Below are positions 52,514 to 61,937 of a stretch of 64,000 nucleotides of DNA, in pieces (the first letter of the stretch is position 1; each line of letters opens with the position of its first letter). Location: the NCBI RefSeq assembly GCF_900129455.1, contig NZ_FQVU01000006.1, positions 62,001 through 126,000 on the forward strand, written 5' to 3'. The notes beneath the pieces are model-generated. The model had not been told where the DNA came from, searched no databases, and worked only from the letters and a program-made list of their open reading frames with translations. The DNA comes from Jatrophihabitans endophyticus. Lineage in GTDB: Bacteria; Actinomycetota; Actinomycetes; Mycobacteriales; Jatrophihabitantaceae. A program made the translations under genes and the position numbers.

Positions 52514-52633
52514 CGGGGACGGCTGCCGGGGAGGTCGCGCTCGTTCACGCTCCCATCCTGGCCGAGATCGCGCGGTACTGTCCACGAACACGCAGCAGCT
52601 GCACGGAACTGCTCGTTTTCTCGGGTGCGGTCG

Positions 52634-54145
52634 TTACCCGGCGCGATCGAGGACGCGGGTCGGCGCCGGCTCGTCGGGGTCGGCGGCGGCGAGCCACTCG
52701 ACCAACCCGCACACCGTGTCCCGGCAGGTGCCGCACCCGGTCGTGGCCCGGGTGCGGGCCGCGACGTCGGCGGCGGTGCGGGCGCCGTCCTGCCAGGCCG
52801 AGACGATCGCACCCTTGGTGACGCCGTTGCACTGGCAGACGGTCGCGGTGGCCGGCAGCGCCGTAGGGCTCTCGACGGCCTCGGTCGCCCCCGCGCGGCG
52901 TGGCAGCAGCAGCGCGCTGCGATCCGGCGGCAGCAGGGCGCCGCGGTCGTAGAGCTGCGTGACCGTACCCACCGTGCGGGTGTCGCCGAGCAGGATGGCG
53001 CCGGTCAACCGGCCGTCGCGCACCACCAGCTTCTGATAGACGCCCCGGGCGGTGTCGCTGAAGCGGACGACCTCGAGATCGGCGTCGTCGTCGGCGTCGC
53101 CGGCCGCGTGCGCCTCACCGACCGTGGCGAGCTCGAGACCGGCGGCCTTGAGCCGGGTGACGACGGCCGAGCCGCGGTAGCGCGTCCCGCAGGCCGGGTC
53201 GGCCAGGAGGTCCGCAACGACGCGGGCGTGCTCCCAGCACGGCGCCACCAGCCCGTAGGTCGTGCCCTCGTGCTCGGCGCACTCGCCGATCGCCCGGACG
53301 TGCGGGTCGCCGACGCTGCGCAGCTCGTCGTCGACCAGGACGCCGCGACGGGTCGGCAGCCCTGCCGCGGTGGCGAGCTCGACACGGGGTCGCACGCCGC
53401 AGCACAGCACGAGCAGGTCGCACGGCAGCCGCCGGCCGTCGCCGAGCACGACCCCGTCCAGCCGGTCCTCGCCGGTGACCCCGGCGACGCCGCTGCCGGT
53501 GGAGACGGTCAGCCCGAGCGCGGCGAGGGAGCGCGCCAGCGTCCGGGCGGCCTCGGCGTCGAGCTGGCGTTCCATCAGCCGTCGACCCCGCTGGACGAGG
53601 GTGACGTCGAGACCGCGGCCGGCGAGCCCCCGAGCCGCCTCGAGGCCGAGCACCCCGGCGCCGAGCACGACCGCCCGACCGGCCGTACGGGCCAGCTCGT
53701 CGATGCGCACGCAGTCGGCGAGCGTACGGAACGTCGCCACACCCGGGAGCAGCCCGTCGCCGGTGAGCAGGCCGGCCACGGGGGGCAGGACGGCATCGCT
53801 GCCGGTGGCGAGCACGAGGTCGTCGTAGGGCAGCGCGGCAGCTGTGCCGTCCCTGCCGCCCGTGCCGACGTGCACGCGGCGCGCCGCGCGGTCGATCCCG
53901 GTCACGGCCCGGCCGGCGACCAGGGTCACGTCGTGGGCTGCGTACCACTCCGGCGGGGCGAGGTCGATCGCGTCCGACCGGGTGGTCCCGGCGAGGACGT
54001 TCGACAGCTGCATCCGGTTGTAGGCCCCGCCGGGCTCGTCGCCGACGACGGTGATGTCCCGGTCCCGCGCCGGGTCGCGGGCGAGGAGCTCCTGCACGAG
54101 GCGCGCCCCCGCCATGCCGTTGCCCACGACGACCAGCGAGCTCAC
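52634..54145 (-). CDS. NAD(P)H/FAD oxidoreductase with BFD [2Fe-2S] domain, nitrate-reductase partner
   Basis: A 503-residue flavoprotein resembling the N-terminal half of NirB. FAD motif VVVGNGMAGARLVQE, NAD motif VVLGAGVLGLEAARGLA, and a C-terminal BFD-like domain with four cysteines (CQCNG..., GCGTCRDTVCG). GTG start overlaps the nitrate reductase stop as GTGA. It most likely passes electrons from NADH to the molybdenum subunit. Confidence 0.88.
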   Translation of the reverse strand: MSSLVVVGNGMAGARLVQELLARDPARDRDITVVGDEPGGAYNRMQLSNVLAGTTRSDAIDLAPPEWYAAHDVTLVAGRAVTGIDRAARRVHVGTGGRDGTAAALPYDDLVLATGSDAVLPPVAGLLTGDGLLPGVATFRTLADCVRIDELARTAGRAVVLGAGVLGLEAARGLAGRGLDVTLVQRGRRLMERQLDAEAARTLARSLAALGLTVSTGSGVAGVTGEDRLDGVVLGDGRRLPCDLLVLCCGVRPRVELATAAGLPTRRGVLVDDELRSVGDPHVRAIGECAEHEGTTYGLVAPCWEHARVVADLLADPACGTRYRGSAVVTRLKAAGLELATVGEAHAAGDADDDADLEVVRFSDTARGVYQKLVVRDGRLTGAILLGDTRTVGTVTQLYDRGALLPPDRSALLLPRRAGATEAVESPTALPATATVCQCNGVTKGAIVSAWQDGARTAADVAARTRATTGCGTCRDTVCGLVEWLAAADPDEPAPTRVLDRAG

Positions 54146-56214
54146 GGGCAGCGCTCCAGTCGCACGGCGCACACCTTGAACTCGGGCATCCGCGAGATCG
54201 GGTCGAGGGCGGCGTTGGTGACCGCGTTGACCGAGTTCGCGCCGCCCCAGTGGAAGGGCATGAAGACGGTGTCGGTGCGGATGGTGTCGGTGATGCGCAC
54301 GGGTCCCTCGGCCGCGCCGCGCCGGCTCACGACCCGCACCCGATTGCCCTCGCCGAGGTCGTGCTGCTCGGCGAGGTCGGGGTGGATCTCGACGGCGGCC
54401 TCGGGATGCGCGTCGCGCAACGCCGCGATCCGGCGGGTCTGCGCGCCGCTCTGGTAGTGCCGCAGCACCCGCCCGGTCGTCAGGTAGACGGGGTAGTCGG
54501 CGTCGACGTCCTCGGCCGCCGGCCGATGCTCGACGGGCACGAAACGCGCCCGGCCGTCCGGGGTGGCGAAGCGGTCGAGGAACATGCGCGGCGTGCCCGG
54601 GTGCCCGTCGTCCGGGCAGGGCCAGAAAACGCCGTCCTCGGCGGCGATGCGCTCGTAGCTGATGCCGGCGTAGTCGGCCGGGCCGCCGGCGGATGCCCGC
54701 CGCAGCTCGTCGAACACCACACGCGGAAGTGTCGGCCACTCGCCCGGCGCGCCCAGCCGCGTGGCCAGACCCGCGACGACGTCGAGATCCGTCCGCACGC
54801 CGGGTGGAGGACGCAGCGCCTGCCTGCGCAGCAGCACGCGGCCCTCCAGATTGGTCATCGTCCCGTCCTCCTCGGCCCACTGCGCCACGGGGAGGACCAC
54901 GTCGGCGAGCGCGGCGGTCTCGGACAGCACGACGTCGCTGACCGCCAGGAAGTCCAGTCGACCCAGCCGGTCGCGGATCCGTCCGGACGACGGCACCGAG
55001 ACCACGACGTTCGAGCCGGCGACGAGCAGCGCGCGGACGCCGTCGGCGTCACCGAGGCCCGCCAGCAGCTCGTAGGCCGAGCGGCCCGGGCCGGGCAGAT
55101 CGTCGGCGGCGACGCCCCACACGCCCGCGACGTGCTCGCGCGCCGCGGGGTCGTCGAGGCGGCGGTAGCCGGGCAGCTGGTCGGCCTTCTGACCGTGCTC
55201 GCGTCCGCCCTGCCCGTTGCCCTGCCCGGTCAGGCAGCCGTATCCGCGGCCGGGCCGACCCGGCAGACCGAGCGCGAGGGCGAGGTCGATCAGCGCGCTG
55301 ACGGTGTCGACACCCTTGCTGTGCTGCTCGGCGCCCCGCGCGGTGAGCACCATCGCGCGCTCGGCCCGCACGAGCAGGTCGACGGCGGCCTGCTGGTCGG
55401 CCACCGACACCCCGGTGATGCGCTCGACGCGCTCCGGCCAGTACGAGGCCACCACCCGGGCGACCTCGTCGAACCCCGTCGTGCGCGCCCGGACGTAGTC
55501 GACGTCGACGTGGCCGCCGGCGATCACCCGGTGCAGCAGGCCGTTGGCGAGGGCCAGATCGGTACCCGGCGTCAGCTGCAGGTGCAGCGTCGCGCGTTGC
55601 GCCGTGGGCGTCAGCCGGGGGTCGACGACGACGAGCGCACCGCCTCGGGCGCGCTGGTCGGCGAGCCAGCGGGTGAACGGCGGCATGGTCTCGGCCGGAT
55701 TGCTGCCGACGAGCAGGATGCAGTCGGCGTCGGCCAGGTCGGGGAGCGGGAACGGCAGCCCGCGGTCGACGCCGAACGCCCGGTTGCCCGCCGCGGCGGC
55801 CGAGGACATGCAGAAGCGGCCGTTGTAGTCGATGGCCGAGGTTCGTAGCGCGACGCGGGCGAACTTGCCCAGCAGGTAGGCCTTCTCGTTGGTCAACCCG
55901 CCACCGCCGAACACCCCGACCGCGTCGCGGCCGTGCGCCCGCTGCGTCCGCCGGATCGCGGCGGCGGTCCGGTCCAGCGCGTCCTCCCACGTCGTGGGGC
56001 GCAGCGGTTCCGCGCGCGAGTCGCGGGCCAGGGGAGTGGTCAGGCGCCCGTCACCGCCGAGCAGCGCGGCGGACGTCCAGCCCTTCTGGCACATCCCGCC
56101 GCGGTTGGTGGGGAAGTCGCGCTCGCCGACGGTCGGGCCGTCCGTGTCGTTCGTGCCGGGAGTCACCGTCATGCCGCACTGCAGCGCGCAGTACGGGCAG
56201 TGCGTCTGCGTCAC
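54142..56214 (-). CDS. Assimilatory nitrate reductase catalytic subunit (molybdopterin)
   Basis: A 690-residue Mo-bis-MGD enzyme that reduces nitrate to nitrite. The [4Fe-4S] cluster is bound by C6, C9, C13 and C42 (CPYCALQC, GGMCQKG). The molybdenum ligand Cys is in DYNGRFCMSSAA. Other landmarks are LLVGSNPAETMPPF, RGYGCLTGQGNGQGG and the C-terminal YLTTGRVLRHYQSGAQTRR. GTG start, coupled to the flavoprotein. It corresponds to NasC/NarB-type enzymes; I leave the symbol blank because naming differs between actinobacteria. Confidence 0.93.
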   Translation of the reverse strand: MTQTHCPYCALQCGMTVTPGTNDTDGPTVGERDFPTNRGGMCQKGWTSAALLGGDGRLTTPLARDSRAEPLRPTTWEDALDRTAAAIRRTQRAHGRDAVGVFGGGGLTNEKAYLLGKFARVALRTSAIDYNGRFCMSSAAAAGNRAFGVDRGLPFPLPDLADADCILLVGSNPAETMPPFTRWLADQRARGGALVVVDPRLTPTAQRATLHLQLTPGTDLALANGLLHRVIAGGHVDVDYVRARTTGFDEVARVVASYWPERVERITGVSVADQQAAVDLLVRAERAMVLTARGAEQHSKGVDTVSALIDLALALGLPGRPGRGYGCLTGQGNGQGGREHGQKADQLPGYRRLDDPAAREHVAGVWGVAADDLPGPGRSAYELLAGLGDADGVRALLVAGSNVVVSVPSSGRIRDRLGRLDFLAVSDVVLSETAALADVVLPVAQWAEEDGTMTNLEGRVLLRRQALRPPPGVRTDLDVVAGLATRLGAPGEWPTLPRVVFDELRRASAGGPADYAGISYERIAAEDGVFWPCPDDGHPGTPRMFLDRFATPDGRARFVPVEHRPAAEDVDADYPVYLTTGRVLRHYQSGAQTRRIAALRDAHPEAAVEIHPDLAEQHDLGEGNRVRVVSRRGAAEGPVRITDTIRTDTVFMPFHWGGANSVNAVTNAALDPISRMPEFKVCAVRLERCP

Positions 56215-56314
56215 GGCGCCAGCGTCGCGAGCCGCCGTGTTGCCGGTGGGTCGGTCGCGTTACGTCGGTGGGTCGCCGGCCGCACCGCACCGGGCCGTCG
56301 TCCGTGAACGCGCC

Positions 56315-56328
56315 GACACATCGGTGTC
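56315..56328. promoter_or_regulatory. Palindrome GACAC-ATCG-GTGTC in the nas-nir divergent promoter
   Basis: GACACATCGGTGTC has exact five-base arms and lies about midway between the nitrate reductase gene and nirB, 35 bases upstream of the nirB -10. Candidate nitrogen-regulator site. Confidence 0.4.
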
Positions 56329-56362
56329 ATCGCGGCGTGACGTGCGCCGAACCGTCGCTGCC

Positions 56363-56368
56363 TAGCGT
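56363..56368 (+). promoter_or_regulatory. -10 element TAGCGT for nirB
   Basis: TAGCGT is eight bases from the nirB ATG at 56377. No Shine-Dalgarno is visible. Confidence 0.5.
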
Positions 56369-56376
56369 CCGGGGAC

Positions 56377-58884
56377 ATGGCACGACGACTCGTGGTGGTG
56401 GGCAACGGGATGGTCGGGCAGCGGCTCGTCGAGGCGCTGCGCGACCGGGACGGCGACGCCGAGTGGCAGGTGACCGTCGTGGGCGAGGAACCTCGCCGCG
56501 CCTACGACCGGGTCGCGCTGTCGTCCTACTTCGACGGTGTGGACGCGGCCGCGCTCGACGTCGTCGCGGCCGACTGTTACGACCATCCCGCGCGCAGCCT
56601 CCACCTGGCCGAGGCCGTCGTCGCGATCGACCGCGACGCCCGGGCCGTCACGACCGACCGGGGTCGCACGCTGCACTACGACGCCCTCGTGCTCGCCACC
56701 GGCTCGTACCCGTTCGTGCCGCCGGTGCCGGGCCACGACCTCGCCAACTGCTTCGTCTACCGGACGCTGGACGACCTCGACGCCATCCGGGCGGCGACCG
56801 ACGCGGCCCGGGCCCGCGGCGGGGTCCGTCCCGCGGCCATGGTCGTGGGTGGCGGCCTGCTCGGACTCGAGGCGGCGCGGGCGCTGCGGTTGCTCGGCAT
56901 GTCGCCGCACGTCGTCGAGCTCGCGCCGCGGCTCATGCCCATCCAGGTCGACGAGGGCGGCGGCGCGCTGCTCAAGCAGCTGATCGAGGAGCTCGACGTC
57001 ACCGTGCACGTCGGGACCTCGGTCGCGCGGATCGCGACGGACCGCGGCCGGCTGCTCGCCTCGCTGACCAACGGTCACGAGCTCGATCTCGATCTCGTCG
57101 TGTTCTCCGCCGGGGTGCGGCCGCGCGACGAGCTGGCTCGCGCCGCAGGGCTCGAACTGGGTCCGCGTGGCGGTGTGGCGGTCGACGCCGGCTGCCGTAC
57201 GGCCGACGACGCGATCTACGCGATCGGCGAGTGCGCGAGCGTCGAGGGCGTCGCGTACGGGCTCGTCGCTCCGGGGTTCGCCGCCGCGGAGGTCGTGGCG
57301 GACCGACTCCTGGGCGGGACGGCCGAGTTCCCGGGTGCCGACACCTCGACGAAGCTCAAGCTGCTCGGGGTCGACGTGGCGAGCTTCGGCGACGCGCACG
57401 CGGTCACCGAGGGAGCGCTCGAGATCACCGTGACCAACCCCGTCGACCGCAGCTACACCAAGCTGGTGGTGTCCGACGACGCGACGACGCTGCTCGGCGG
57501 CATCCTCGTCGGGGACGCGACGCGGTACGCCGTGCTGCGGCCGATGGTCGGCGCGACGATCCCGGGCGACCCACTGGCCCTGATCACACCCGAGGGTGGC
57601 GTGGAGATCGGCGCCGGCGCGATGCCCGACACCGCGCAGGTGTGCTCCTGCCACGCGGTCACGAAGGGCGCGATCTGCGAGGCGATCCGCGTCGAGGGGC
57701 TGGCCGACGTCCCCGCGGTCAAGGCGTGCACCAAGGCGGGGACCGGATGCGGATCGTGCGTGCCGCTGTTGAAGGACCTGCTGGCCGAGAGCGGCGTGGA
57801 GGTCAGCTCCGCTCTGTGCGAGCACTTTGCGCAGAGTCGCGCAGAATTGTTCGAGATCGTCGCGGCGACCGGCATCACCGGCTTCAGCGAGTTGATCGAA
57901 CGGTACGGCTCGGGGCGGGGCTGCGACGTCTGCAAGCCGACGGTCGCGTCCATCCTGGCCAGCCAGGCGAAGGTGGCTCACGTGCTGGACGGCGAGTCCG
58001 CCGCCCTCCAGGACACCAACGACCACTTCCTCGCCAACATGCAGAAGAACGGGACCTACTCGGTCGTCCCCCGCATCGCCGGTGGCGAGATCACCCCCGA
58101 GAAGCTCATCGTCATCGGTGAGGTCGCGCGCGACTTCGACCTGTACACGAAGATCACCGGGGGTCAGCGGATCGACCTGTTCGGGGCGCGCGTCGAACAG
58201 CTGCCGGCGATCTGGAAGCGGCTGGTGGACGCGGGTTTCGAGTCCGGGCACGCCTACGGCAAGGCGCTGCGCACCGTGAAGTCCTGCGTCGGGTCGTCCT
58301 GGTGCCGTTTCGGCGTCCAGGACTCCGTCGCCCTCGCCATCGAGCTGGAGCTGCGCTACCGCGGGCTGCGGGCACCGCACAAGATCAAGTCCGGCGTGTC
58401 GGGCTGTGCCCGCGAGTGCGCCGAGGCGCAGAGCAAGGACTTCGGCGTCATCGCCACCGAGAACGGCTGGAACCTCTACGTCGGCGGCAACGGCGGGTTC
58501 ACGCCGAGGCACGCGCAGCTGCTCGTCCACGACGTCGACACCGCGACGCTGCTGCGCACGATCGACCGGTTCCTGATGTTCTACGTCCGCACCGCCGACC
58601 GGCTGCAGCGCACCGCGCCGTGGATCGAGGCGATGGCCGGCGGCCTCGACCACCTGCGCTCGGTGATCGTGGACGACGCGCTGGGCATCTGCGACGACCT
58701 GGACGCGGCGATGGCGAAGCACATCGAGAACTACTCCGACGAGTGGGCCGACGTGCTGGCCGACCCGGAGCGGCTCGAGCGGTTCGTGTCGTTCGTGAAC
58801 GCGCCGGACACGCCGGACCCCAGCATCGCGTTCACCCCGGAGCGGGACATGAAGCGGCCGCTGCTGCAGGTGACGCCGCGGTGA
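56377..58884 (+). CDS. nirB: Assimilatory nitrite reductase [NAD(P)H] large subunit
   Basis: An 835-residue enzyme that reduces nitrite to ammonium with six electrons from NAD(P)H. In order: FAD and NAD domains (VVVGNGMVGQRLVEAL; VVGGGLLGLEAARALRLLG), BFD [2Fe-2S] domain (CSCHAVTKGAICEAI, GTGCGSCVP), a further Cys pair (GRGCDVCKP), and the siroheme/[4Fe-4S] domain with cysteines in VKSCVGSSWCRFG and SGCARECAEAQ. Full length. Overlaps nirD as GTGA. Confidence 0.97.
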   Translation: MARRLVVVGNGMVGQRLVEALRDRDGDAEWQVTVVGEEPRRAYDRVALSSYFDGVDAAALDVVAADCYDHPARSLHLAEAVVAIDRDARAVTTDRGRTLHYDALVLATGSYPFVPPVPGHDLANCFVYRTLDDLDAIRAATDAARARGGVRPAAMVVGGGLLGLEAARALRLLGMSPHVVELAPRLMPIQVDEGGGALLKQLIEELDVTVHVGTSVARIATDRGRLLASLTNGHELDLDLVVFSAGVRPRDELARAAGLELGPRGGVAVDAGCRTADDAIYAIGECASVEGVAYGLVAPGFAAAEVVADRLLGGTAEFPGADTSTKLKLLGVDVASFGDAHAVTEGALEITVTNPVDRSYTKLVVSDDATTLLGGILVGDATRYAVLRPMVGATIPGDPLALITPEGGVEIGAGAMPDTAQVCSCHAVTKGAICEAIRVEGLADVPAVKACTKAGTGCGSCVPLLKDLLAESGVEVSSALCEHFAQSRAELFEIVAATGITGFSELIERYGSGRGCDVCKPTVASILASQAKVAHVLDGESAALQDTNDHFLANMQKNGTYSVVPRIAGGEITPEKLIVIGEVARDFDLYTKITGGQRIDLFGARVEQLPAIWKRLVDAGFESGHAYGKALRTVKSCVGSSWCRFGVQDSVALAIELELRYRGLRAPHKIKSGVSGCARECAEAQSKDFGVIATENGWNLYVGGNGGFTPRHAQLLVHDVDTATLLRTIDRFLMFYVRTADRLQRTAPWIEAMAGGLDHLRSVIVDDALGICDDLDAAMAKHIENYSDEWADVLADPERLERFVSFVNAPDTPDPSIAFTPERDMKRPLLQVTPR

Positions 58885-59225
58885 CGCCGCGGGGCGCCCC
58901 GGAGTGGGTGCCGGTCTGCTCCTACGACCGGTTGCAGCCCGAACGGGGTGTCGCGGCTCTCGTGGGCGACCGGCAGGTCGCGCTGTTCCGTACCTTTGAC
59001 GGGATGCTGTACGCCGTGGACAACCAGGACCCCTACACCGGGCAGTTCGTGCTGTCGCGCGGCATCGTGGGCACCGCCGGGGACGCACCGACCGTCGCGT
59101 CCCCCCTGTTCAAGCAGGCGTTCGACCTGCGCACCGGCGCGTGCGTCGGCGACCCGGACGTCTCGGTCGCGGCGCACGAGGTCCGGCGCAGCGGCGACAC
59201 GGTGGAGGTGCGACTCAGCTCGTGA
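58881..59225 (+). CDS. nirD: Nitrite reductase small subunit
   Basis: A 114-residue Rieske-fold subunit that lacks the iron-sulfur ligands, as usual for NirD (WVPVCSYDRLQPERG; FRTFDGMLYAVDNQDPYTG; VASPLFKQAFDLRTGACV). GTG starts inside the nirB stop and the stop overlaps the next gene. Confidence 0.94.
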   Translation: MTPRGAPEWVPVCSYDRLQPERGVAALVGDRQVALFRTFDGMLYAVDNQDPYTGQFVLSRGIVGTAGDAPTVASPLFKQAFDLRTGACVGDPDVSVAAHEVRRSGDTVEVRLSS

Positions 59226-60325
59226 CCACGCCCGTCCTCGCCGGCTGGACGGTCGGCATCACCGCGGCGCGCCGTCGCGAGGAGCTCGGCGGCGCGCTGG
59301 AGCGTCGTGGTGCCCGGGTCGTGTACGGCCCGGCCATCCGCATCGTGCCGCTCGCCGACGACACCCGGCTGCTGGCGGCGACGGAGCGCTGCCTCGCCGC
59401 ACCGCTCGACCTCACCGTCGCGACCACCGGCATCGGGTTCCGCGGGTGGCTGGACGCCGCCGAGACGTGGGGACTGGCCGAGCCGCTCACCGCCGCCCTG
59501 GCGCGCTCGACGATCCTCGCGCGCGGCCCCAAGGTGCGGGGCGCGGTGCGGGCGGGTGGGCTGCGCGAGGCCTGGTCGCCCGAGTCCGAGTCCAGCGCCG
59601 AGGTCCTCGCGCACCTGCTCGCGAACCACGAGCTCGCCGGCCGGCGCGTCGCGGTCCAGCTGCACGGCGAGCCGTTGCGCGAGCTCGTCGACACGCTGCG
59701 CGACTCGGGCGCGGACGTCATCGAGGTGCCGGTCTACCGGTGGGAGCCGCCGGAGGACGAGCAGCCGCTGCTGCGTCTCGTCGAGTCGGTGGCCGCCGGA
59801 GCCGTCGACGCGCTGACCTTCACCAGCGCGCCCGCGGCGGTGAACTTCCTGCGCACCGCGGACGGGCTCGGGCGTGGTGAGGACGTGCGCGCGGCGCTGC
59901 GCGGCCCCGTGCTCTGCGCCGCGGTCGGCCCGGTGACCGGCGCCCCGCTGCAGGCCGCCGGGCTACCGGTCGTCCAACCCGAGCGGTTCCGACTCGGCGC
60001 GCTCGTGCGCGAGGTCGTGGAGCAGCTGCCACGGCGAGCCACCGTCCTCACCCTCGCGGGGCACCGCGTGGAGCTGCGCGGCCAGGCCGCGGTGGTGGAC
60101 GACGACCTCGTCCCGCTCGCGGGCTCGGCCATGGCCATGCTGCGGGCGCTGGCCGCCGACCCCGGCCGCGTGCTCGGCCGCGGCGCCCTCGGCCAGGCCC
60201 TGCCGGGCGGCGCCGGTGACGGGCACGCCGTCGAGGTCGCGGTCGGCCGGCTGCGCACCGCGCTCGGCGACCCCGCGATCGTCCAGACCGTCGTCAAGCG
60301 GGGGTATCGCCTCAACCTGGATTGA
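59222..60325 (+). CDS. HemD-like (uroporphyrinogen-III synthase) regulator with winged-helix domain
   Basis: A 367-residue fusion. The N-terminal ~260 residues have the HemD fold (VGITAARRREELGGALERRG; VEVPVYRWEPPEDEQPL; ALTFTSAPAAVNFL), and the C-terminal ~90 residues are an OmpR/PhoB-type winged helix (MAMLRALAADPGRVLGRGAL; GHAVEVAVGRLRTAL). The same gene sits after nirBD in mycobacteria (Rv0260c type). Coupled to nirD, so it probably links siroheme precursor state with nitrite reductase expression. Confidence 0.88.
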   Translation: MTTPVLAGWTVGITAARRREELGGALERRGARVVYGPAIRIVPLADDTRLLAATERCLAAPLDLTVATTGIGFRGWLDAAETWGLAEPLTAALARSTILARGPKVRGAVRAGGLREAWSPESESSAEVLAHLLANHELAGRRVAVQLHGEPLRELVDTLRDSGADVIEVPVYRWEPPEDEQPLLRLVESVAAGAVDALTFTSAPAAVNFLRTADGLGRGEDVRAALRGPVLCAAVGPVTGAPLQAAGLPVVQPERFRLGALVREVVEQLPRRATVLTLAGHRVELRGQAAVVDDDLVPLAGSAMAMLRALAADPGRVLGRGALGQALPGGAGDGHAVEVAVGRLRTALGDPAIVQTVVKRGYRLNLD

Positions 60326-60413
60326 CTCGCAGGTACCGCGACGTCGAGGCCTGGTTCCTGAACGGGCCGAAGCCAGCGGGCCGCCCGCAACACGACGGCA
60401 ACAAGGCGTGCGG

Positions 60414-60419
60414 CATGAT
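60414..60419 (+). promoter_or_regulatory. -10-like element CATGAT for the purine permease
   Basis: CATGAT is eight bases upstream of the GTG at 60428; it differs from TANNNT in the first base, so the call is tentative. Confidence 0.35.
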
Positions 60420-60427
60420 CCCGGCCT

Positions 60428-61903
60428 GTGAGTGACATCAGCACCGACAAGGGCGCCGCGCGACCGGCACCGCGCAGCGGGCTCGACCGGTTCTTCGCCA
60501 TCACGGAACGGGGCAGCACCGTCGCCCGCGAGGTGCGCGGTGGACTCGTCACGTTCGTCGCGATGGTCTACATCGTGGTGCTGAACCCGCTGATCATCGG
60601 CACCGCGCCGGACAAGAACCACAACTTCCTCGGTGCCGGCCACACCTTCGACCTCGGCGCGGTCGCGGCGGTGACGGCGCTCGTCGCCGCTTTCTTCACG
60701 CTGCTCATGGGCATCGTCGGGCGCTACCCGTTCGCGCTCGCCACCGGCCTCGGCCTGAACGCGTTCGTCGCGTTCCAGGTGGCGAACAAGATGTCCTGGC
60801 CCGAGGCGATGGGCATGGTCGTCATCGAGGGCCTCGTCATCACTGTCCTCGTCCTCACCGGTTTCCGGACCGCGGTCTTCCACGCCATCCCGCGCGAGCT
60901 CAAGAGCGCGATCGCCGTCGGCATCGGGCTGTTCATCGCCCTGATCGGCTTCGTCGACGCCGGGTTCGTGCGGGGCGGGAGCGGCACGCCGGTGCAGCTG
61001 GGCGGTGCGGAGGGGCTGCGGGGCTGGCCGACGCTGGTCTTCGTCGTCGGTCTGCTGCTCACGGCCGTCCTCATGATCCGCAAGGTGAACGGCGCGCTGC
61101 TCATCGGCATCGCCGTCGCCACCGTCCTGTCCGTCATCATCGAGGCCGTCGCCGACGTCGGTGCCTTCGACGTCAAGACCAACCCGGACGGCTGGAAGCT
61201 CAACGTGCCCAGCTTCGACGGCAAGAGCTTCGGCATGCCCGACCTGCACCTGCTGGGCAGCTTCTCCCTCGGCGGCGGCTTCAGCGCCGTCGGCATCATC
61301 TCCGGCATCGTCATCGTGTTCTCGCTCGTGCTGTCGGACTTCTTCGACGTCATGGGCACGACGATCGGGCTCGGCAGCGAGGCCAAGCTGCTCGACGAGC
61401 GGGGCAACCTGCCGCGGATCGGCCCGGTCCTGTTCGTCGACGGCGTCGCCGCGGTCGGCGGCGGCGCGGCGGGTGCGTCGTCGGCGACCACGTACGTGGA
61501 GTCGGCCGCCGGCATCGGGGACGGCGCCCGCACCGGGCTCGCCAGCGTCGTCACCGGCCTGCTGTTCGTGGTGACGATCTTCCTGTCGCCCATCGCGCAG
61601 ATCGTGCCGTCCGAGGCCGCGACGCCCGCGCTCGTCGTCGTCGGCGTGCTGCTGATGGGGCAGGTGCGCGAGATCGACTTCCGCGACCTGTCCATCGCGG
61701 TGCCCGCGTTCCTGACGATCGTGCTGATGCCGTTCACCTACTCGATCACCAACGGCGTCGGCGCCGGGTTCGTCAGCTGGGTCGTCATCCGCGTCTGCAC
61801 CGGTCGCGCCCGCACCGTCCACCCGCTGCTCTGGATAGTCTCGGTGCTGTTCGCCGTCTACTTCGCCATCGCGCCGTTGAAGACGCTCTTCGGCATCGAC
61901 TGA
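60428..61903 (+). CDS. NCS2-family purine permease (AzgA-type)
   Basis: A 491-residue transporter with about twelve helices. AzgA/PbuG group signatures: GLVTFVAMVYIVVLNPLIIG, ALATGLGLNAFVAFQ, SDFFDVMGTTIGLGSEA and GASSATTYVESAAGIGDGAR. Probably imports adenine, guanine or hypoxanthine by proton symport. No linked purine genes. Confidence 0.92.
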   Translation: MSDISTDKGAARPAPRSGLDRFFAITERGSTVAREVRGGLVTFVAMVYIVVLNPLIIGTAPDKNHNFLGAGHTFDLGAVAAVTALVAAFFTLLMGIVGRYPFALATGLGLNAFVAFQVANKMSWPEAMGMVVIEGLVITVLVLTGFRTAVFHAIPRELKSAIAVGIGLFIALIGFVDAGFVRGGSGTPVQLGGAEGLRGWPTLVFVVGLLLTAVLMIRKVNGALLIGIAVATVLSVIIEAVADVGAFDVKTNPDGWKLNVPSFDGKSFGMPDLHLLGSFSLGGGFSAVGIISGIVIVFSLVLSDFFDVMGTTIGLGSEAKLLDERGNLPRIGPVLFVDGVAAVGGGAAGASSATTYVESAAGIGDGARTGLASVVTGLLFVVTIFLSPIAQIVPSEAATPALVVVGVLLMGQVREIDFRDLSIAVPAFLTIVLMPFTYSITNGVGAGFVSWVVIRVCTGRARTVHPLLWIVSVLFAVYFAIAPLKTLFGID

Positions 61904-61937
61904 GCGGTCACGACCGGGAGGGTGTTGACTCCTCGGC

